7,181 nt of DNA from JBOGZI01 sp050697275 (lineage in GTDB: Bacteria > Actinomycetota > Thermoleophilia > Solirubrobacterales > 70-9): positions 1 to 7,181 of the forward strand of contig JBOGZI010000152.1 of NCBI GenBank assembly GCA_050697275.1, given 5' to 3'. Under the pieces are notes generated by a model that worked only from the letters and a program-made list of their open reading frames with translations, was not told the origin of the DNA and searched no databases. The translations under genes and the position numbers were made by a program. How positions within the stretch are numbered: position 1 is the stretch's first letter; every line of letters begins with the position of its first letter. Of the stretch, positions 4,268 through 7,181 are shown one piece after another.

Positions 4268-6631
4268 CTACGAAGCTGGGACGAGCTCCTCGCGGACCTC
4301 CTTGGCGGCCTCGACCATCTTGCGCAGGCTCGCCTCCGTCTCGGGCCAGGCGCGCGTCTTCAGCCCGCAGTCGGGGTTGACCCAGAGCTGCTCCGGCTTC
4401 AACACGCGGGCCGCCGCCCGCAGCAGCTCCGCCATCTCCTCGGCGGGCGGGACCCGCGGGGAGTGGATGTCGTAGACGCCGGGACCGATGTCGTTCGGGT
4501 AGCCCGTCTTCTCCCAGTCGTGCAGGAGCTCCATCCGCGAGCGTGCCGCCTCGATCAGAAGCACGTCGGCGTCCATCGCCTGGATGTGCTCCATGATGTC
4601 GCCGAAGTCCGAGTAGCACATATGGGTCTGGATCTGGGTCTCGTCCCGGACCACCGCGGTGGTGAGCCGGAAGCAGTGAACCGCCCAGCGCAGGTACTCG
4701 TCCCACCGATCCCGCCGCAGCGGCAGCCCCTCGCGGATCGCGGGCTCGTCCACCTGGATGATCTTCACATCCGCCTTCTCGAGGTCCTCGACCTCGTCGC
4801 GGATCGCCAGCGCCAGCTGCTTGCAGGTGTCGGCGCGTGGCTGGTCGTCGCGGACGAAGGACCACTGCAGCATCGTCACCGGTCCGGTGAGCATGCCCTT
4901 CACCGGCTGCTCGGTGAGCGATTGCGCGTAGTCGATCCAGTCGACCGTCATCTGCGACGGCCGCAGCACGTCGCCGAAGATGATCGGCGGGCGCACGTAG
5001 CGGGAGCCGAATGACTGCACCCAGGAGTTCTCGGTGAAGACGTAGCCCTCCATCTGCTCGCCGAAGTACTGGACCATGTCGTTGCGCTCCGGCTCGCCGT
5101 GTACGAGCACGTCGAGGCCGACCTCCTCCTGGAAGCGGATCACCCGCTCGATCTCCGCCTGCATCGCCTGCTTGTAGTCGAGCCACTGGATCTCGCCGCG
5201 CTTCAGCTTCATCCGCGTCTCGCGGATCTCGGCGGTCTGCGGATAAGACCCGATCGTGGTCGAGGGGAAGAGCGGCAGCTCGATCTGCGCTCGCTGGGCC
5301 GGCTTGCGCTGCTCGAAGGGGCTCGAGCGCTGGTCGTGCTCCTCGCCCAGCCCCTCGATTCGAGCCCGCACCTCCGGATTGCTGGTGCGGTGGGAGTCCC
5401 GGCGGCTGTCGTGAGCGCGATCGTTCGCGTCGAGCTCGGCCGCGATCGCCGGGCGGTTCCCGACTCCCTTGGCGAGCGTCGCCACCTCGCCCACCTTCTG
5501 CACGGCGAAGGCCATCCAGGAGCGCATCTCGTCGTCGAGGTCGGCGTCCACGCCCGCCGGCTCGGCGTCGAGGTCGATCGGGGTGTGGAGCAGAGAGCAG
5601 CTGGTCGAGACGACCAACTCGTCGCAGCGGTCCCGGAGCCCCTCGAGCAGGTCGAGCGAATGCTCGAAGTCGTTGACCCAGACGTTGCGCCCGTTCACGA
5701 TCCCGGCGAACAGCCACTGGTCCTTGAGCCCCTCCTGCTCGGCGATGAACTCGACGTTGTGGAGGCCGCCGTGCTCGTGGGTCGGCTTGCCGGTCGACTC
5801 GTGGACGACGCCGGTCAGGTCCAGTCCGACCCCCTCGACCGGCAGGTCGCGCAATACCCCGTAGGCGTCGCCGACGTGGTCGAAGTAGGTCTTGACCAGC
5901 AGGCGGGGGCGCTCATGCACCTTGCAGAGCTCCTCGTAGGCGAGCCGCAGCGCGTCGAGCTCGCGCTCGGAGCGGTCCTCGACGAAGCAGGGCTCGTCGA
6001 GCTGCACCCAGGTCGCGCCCTGCCCGGCGAGCCGCTCGATCACCTCGCCGTAGACCTCGACCAGGTCCTCGATCAGATCGAGCGGGTTGAAGTCCTCCGA
6101 GACGCCGTCGGCGGGCTTGGAGAGCAGCAGGAAGCTGACCGGCCCGATCAGGACCGGCACGGTGTCGATGCCGAGCTCCTCCATCGCCTCGGCGTGCTCG
6201 TCGAACGGCTTCGTGGAGGAGAGCGAGAACTTCGTCTTCGGCCCGAGCTCGGGGACGATGTAGTGGTAGTTGGAGTCGAACCACTTGGTCATCTCCATCG
6301 CGGTGACGTCGACCCCGTCCTCCTGGTGCCCGCGCGCCATCGCGAAGTAGGTGTCGAGATCCACCTGCCCGCCGTCCCAGCCGTAGCGGTCGGGCACGGC
6401 GCCGACCAGGCCGACCGTGTCCAGCACCTGGTCGTAGTAGGAGAAGTCGTTGGAGGGGATCAGGTCGATGCCCACGTCCTGCATCACGCGCCAGTTCTCG
6501 AGCCGGATCTGCTTCGCGGTCTTCGCCAGCTCCTCGGCGGAGGACTTGCCGGCCCAGTAGGCCTCGGTCGCGAACTTGAGCTCGCGCTGGCGGCCGATGC
6601 GCGGAAAGCCGGAGACGTTGGAGAGTGCCAT
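4268..6631 (-). CDS. metE: 5-methyltetrahydropteroyltriglutamate--homocysteine methyltransferase (cobalamin-independent methionine synthase)
   Basis: This complete 787-residue MetE transfers the methyl group of 5-methyltetrahydrofolate (triglutamate) to homocysteine, the last step of methionine synthesis, in the cytoplasm. The N-terminal barrel begins with the family's SGFPRIGRQREL (7-18). A charged linker (about 400-450) leads to the catalytic barrel, which opens with STTIGSYPQTAEIR (457-470). The zinc ligands are all visible: His670 and Cys672 (QTHMCYSDF), Glu694 (LLIEAARS) and Cys755 (NPDCGLKTR), each offset by 29 from E. coli H641, C643, E665 and C726. Other hallmarks are HGEPERNDMV (511-520, with Glu513), IIQVDEPAIREGLPLRR and DIHSPRVP with His723. 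The extra 29 residues relative to E. coli must lie before the catalytic half. The start fits the family N-terminus, though the ribosome site before it is weak. There is no cobalamin riboswitch in the 63 bp upstream; control, if any, lies elsewhere or upstream of the preceding gene. Confidence 0.98.
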   Translation of the reverse strand: MALSNVSGFPRIGRQRELKFATEAYWAGKSSAEELAKTAKQIRLENWRVMQDVGIDLIPSNDFSYYDQVLDTVGLVGAVPDRYGWDGGQVDLDTYFAMARGHQEDGVDVTAMEMTKWFDSNYHYIVPELGPKTKFSLSSTKPFDEHAEAMEELGIDTVPVLIGPVSFLLLSKPADGVSEDFNPLDLIEDLVEVYGEVIERLAGQGATWVQLDEPCFVEDRSERELDALRLAYEELCKVHERPRLLVKTYFDHVGDAYGVLRDLPVEGVGLDLTGVVHESTGKPTHEHGGLHNVEFIAEQEGLKDQWLFAGIVNGRNVWVNDFEHSLDLLEGLRDRCDELVVSTSCSLLHTPIDLDAEPAGVDADLDDEMRSWMAFAVQKVGEVATLAKGVGNRPAIAAELDANDRAHDSRRDSHRTSNPEVRARIEGLGEEHDQRSSPFEQRKPAQRAQIELPLFPSTTIGSYPQTAEIRETRMKLKRGEIQWLDYKQAMQAEIERVIRFQEEVGLDVLVHGEPERNDMVQYFGEQMEGYVFTENSWVQSFGSRYVRPPIIFGDVLRPSQMTVDWIDYAQSLTEQPVKGMLTGPVTMLQWSFVRDDQPRADTCKQLALAIRDEVEDLEKADVKIIQVDEPAIREGLPLRRDRWDEYLRWAVHCFRLTTAVVRDETQIQTHMCYSDFGDIMEHIQAMDADVLLIEAARSRMELLHDWEKTGYPNDIGPGVYDIHSPRVPPAEEMAELLRAAARVLKPEQLWVNPDCGLKTRAWPETEASLRKMVEAAKEVREELVPAS

Positions 6632-6641
6632 GAGACCCGCC

Positions 6642-6647
6642 AGGCTA
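6642..6647 (-). promoter_or_regulatory. Possible -10 element just before metE
   Basis: TAGCCT on the minus strand fits TAnnnT and ends 10 nt before the metE ATG, which would start the message only about 3-4 nt ahead of the codon. No good -35 is seen at the right distance. It could explain the poor Shine-Dalgarno sequence, but co-transcription from the upstream membrane-protein gene is equally possible. Confidence 0.2.
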
Positions 6648-6694
6648 GCGACCCGGCGTGGGGCGCGCTTCGTTTCTGGTCCGTCCGAGCCGGC

Positions 6695-7181
6695 CTAGCT
6701 GACGGGCAGGCGCCCCTCGGCGTGCTCGCGGGCCCGAGGCCGCTCCGAGAGGCGAACGGGGGCGGCGGAGAGCGCGCGCAACCGCATGTCCGACCAGGTG
6801 ACGCCCTCGCGGACCAGGGCGGGAACGCCGAGGGCGACCGCGGTGGCGATCTCGACCGCCTGCAGGACGACGCCGTACGCGAAGGCGTCGGCGGCCGGGA
6901 CGCTGAAGCCGGCGGTCAGCACGCTGATCACGGCGAGCTGGAAGATGCCGATGTTGGAGGGGGTCGCGGGGACGACCGCCGTGACGTTGACCGCGAACAG
7001 GCACGCCGCGGCGGCGCCGATCCCGACCCGATGGTCGAGCCCGAGCGCGGTGAACAGCGCCCAGCAGGCGAGCAGCTGCAGCGCCCAGGCGCCGAGCTGG
7101 GCGAAGGCGGCGAAGGCCCCCCGGCGGGGCTCGCGGAAGACGCTGAGCCCGGTTCGCACCTGGCGCAGCGCGCTTCGGGCG
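6695..7181 (-). CDS. Lysylphosphatidylglycerol synthase/YbhN-type transmembrane family protein, C-terminal part
   Basis: The reading frame is open to the window edge, so this is the last 161 residues of a longer protein (family members are usually about 300-350 residues); the GTG at 7159 is probably internal. It shows three to four hydrophobic segments: one after REPRRG (AFAAF through TALGL), a long pair around AAACLFAVNVTAVVPATPSN and IGIFQLAVISVLTAG, and a last one, VVLQAVEIATAVALGVPAL. The P..P...G.FQ pattern followed by AADAFAYGVVLQAVEI matches the conserved end of the LPG_synthase_TM (UPF0104/YbhN) family of inner-membrane proteins linked to lipid or glycolipid flipping and lysyl-lipid synthesis; the exact substrate cannot be told. 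A basic tail of about 40 residues follows the last helix. The stop lies 63 bp upstream of metE on the same strand, so read-through into metE is possible. Family call is fairly firm, function is not. Confidence 0.8.
   Translation of the reverse strand, partial: ARSALRQVRTGLSVFREPRRGAFAAFAQLGAWALQLLACWALFTALGLDHRVGIGAAAACLFAVNVTAVVPATPSNIGIFQLAVISVLTAGFSVPAADAFAYGVVLQAVEIATAVALGVPALVREGVTWSDMRLRALSAAPVRLSERPRAREHAEGRLPVS

Noticed and set aside
4227..5717. 496-codon open frame on the minus strand overlapping metE in another frame
   Set aside because: Its Arg/Ala/Gly-rich translation is a frame-shifted shadow of metE, whose catalytic residues all lie in the frame used here.
7157..7159. GTG at 7159 as the true start of the membrane protein
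   Set aside because: The frame stays open to the window edge, and the remaining 154 residues are only about half the usual length of this family, so the gene most likely begins outside the window.

Overview
The window is very GC-rich, and its six-frame translation is full of long spurious open frames, as expected at high GC. Protein content and gene order (an amt gene followed directly by a P-II gene, a mycobacterial GabD2-like aldehyde dehydrogenase, a cobalamin-independent methionine synthase) suggest a high-GC actinobacterium. A deep lineage such as Thermoleophilia is plausible, but this rests on general impression and not on a marker gene.

Layout from left to right. Positions 93-1949 (minus strand) hold a two-gene nitrogen unit: an Amt ammonium channel (474-1949) and, 12 bp downstream, its P-II regulator (93-461). 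Strong GC hairpins without a U-tract follow the P-II gene. Positions 1950-2169 are a 220-bp divergent intergenic region with a perfect 9-bp inverted repeat, a leader hairpin against the amt ribosome binding site, and a weak candidate promoter for the rightward gene. Positions 2170-3732 (plus) encode an aldehyde dehydrogenase of the succinate-semialdehyde type. A short convergent intergenic stretch (3733-3793) with a hairpin separates it from a small acidic protein of unknown function on the minus strand (3794-4111). An AT-richer island with phased GCTA repeats lies upstream of that small gene. Positions 4268-6631 (minus) hold full-length metE. Positions 6695-7181 (minus) hold the C-terminal part of a polytopic membrane protein of the lysylphosphatidylglycerol-synthase/YbhN transmembrane family, cut by the window edge.

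Functionally, Amt and P-II form the standard ammonium-uptake valve: P-II senses ATP/ADP and 2-oxoglutarate and plugs the channel through its T-loop. Here the T-loop keeps Arg47 but has Leu where the classical modifiable Tyr51 would be, so covalent control by a GlnD-type enzyme at that site looks impossible. The aldehyde dehydrogenase could feed GABA-derived carbon to succinate, a loose nitrogen link that is inference only. MetE performs the last step of methionine synthesis.

I see no mobile element, CRISPR array, tRNA or rRNA, and no clearly new multi-gene system. The most interesting points are the Tyr51-less P-II, the inverted repeat between amt and the dehydrogenase gene, the same hairpin-plus-Shine-Dalgarno arrangement in front of both amt and the small unknown gene, and that small gene itself.
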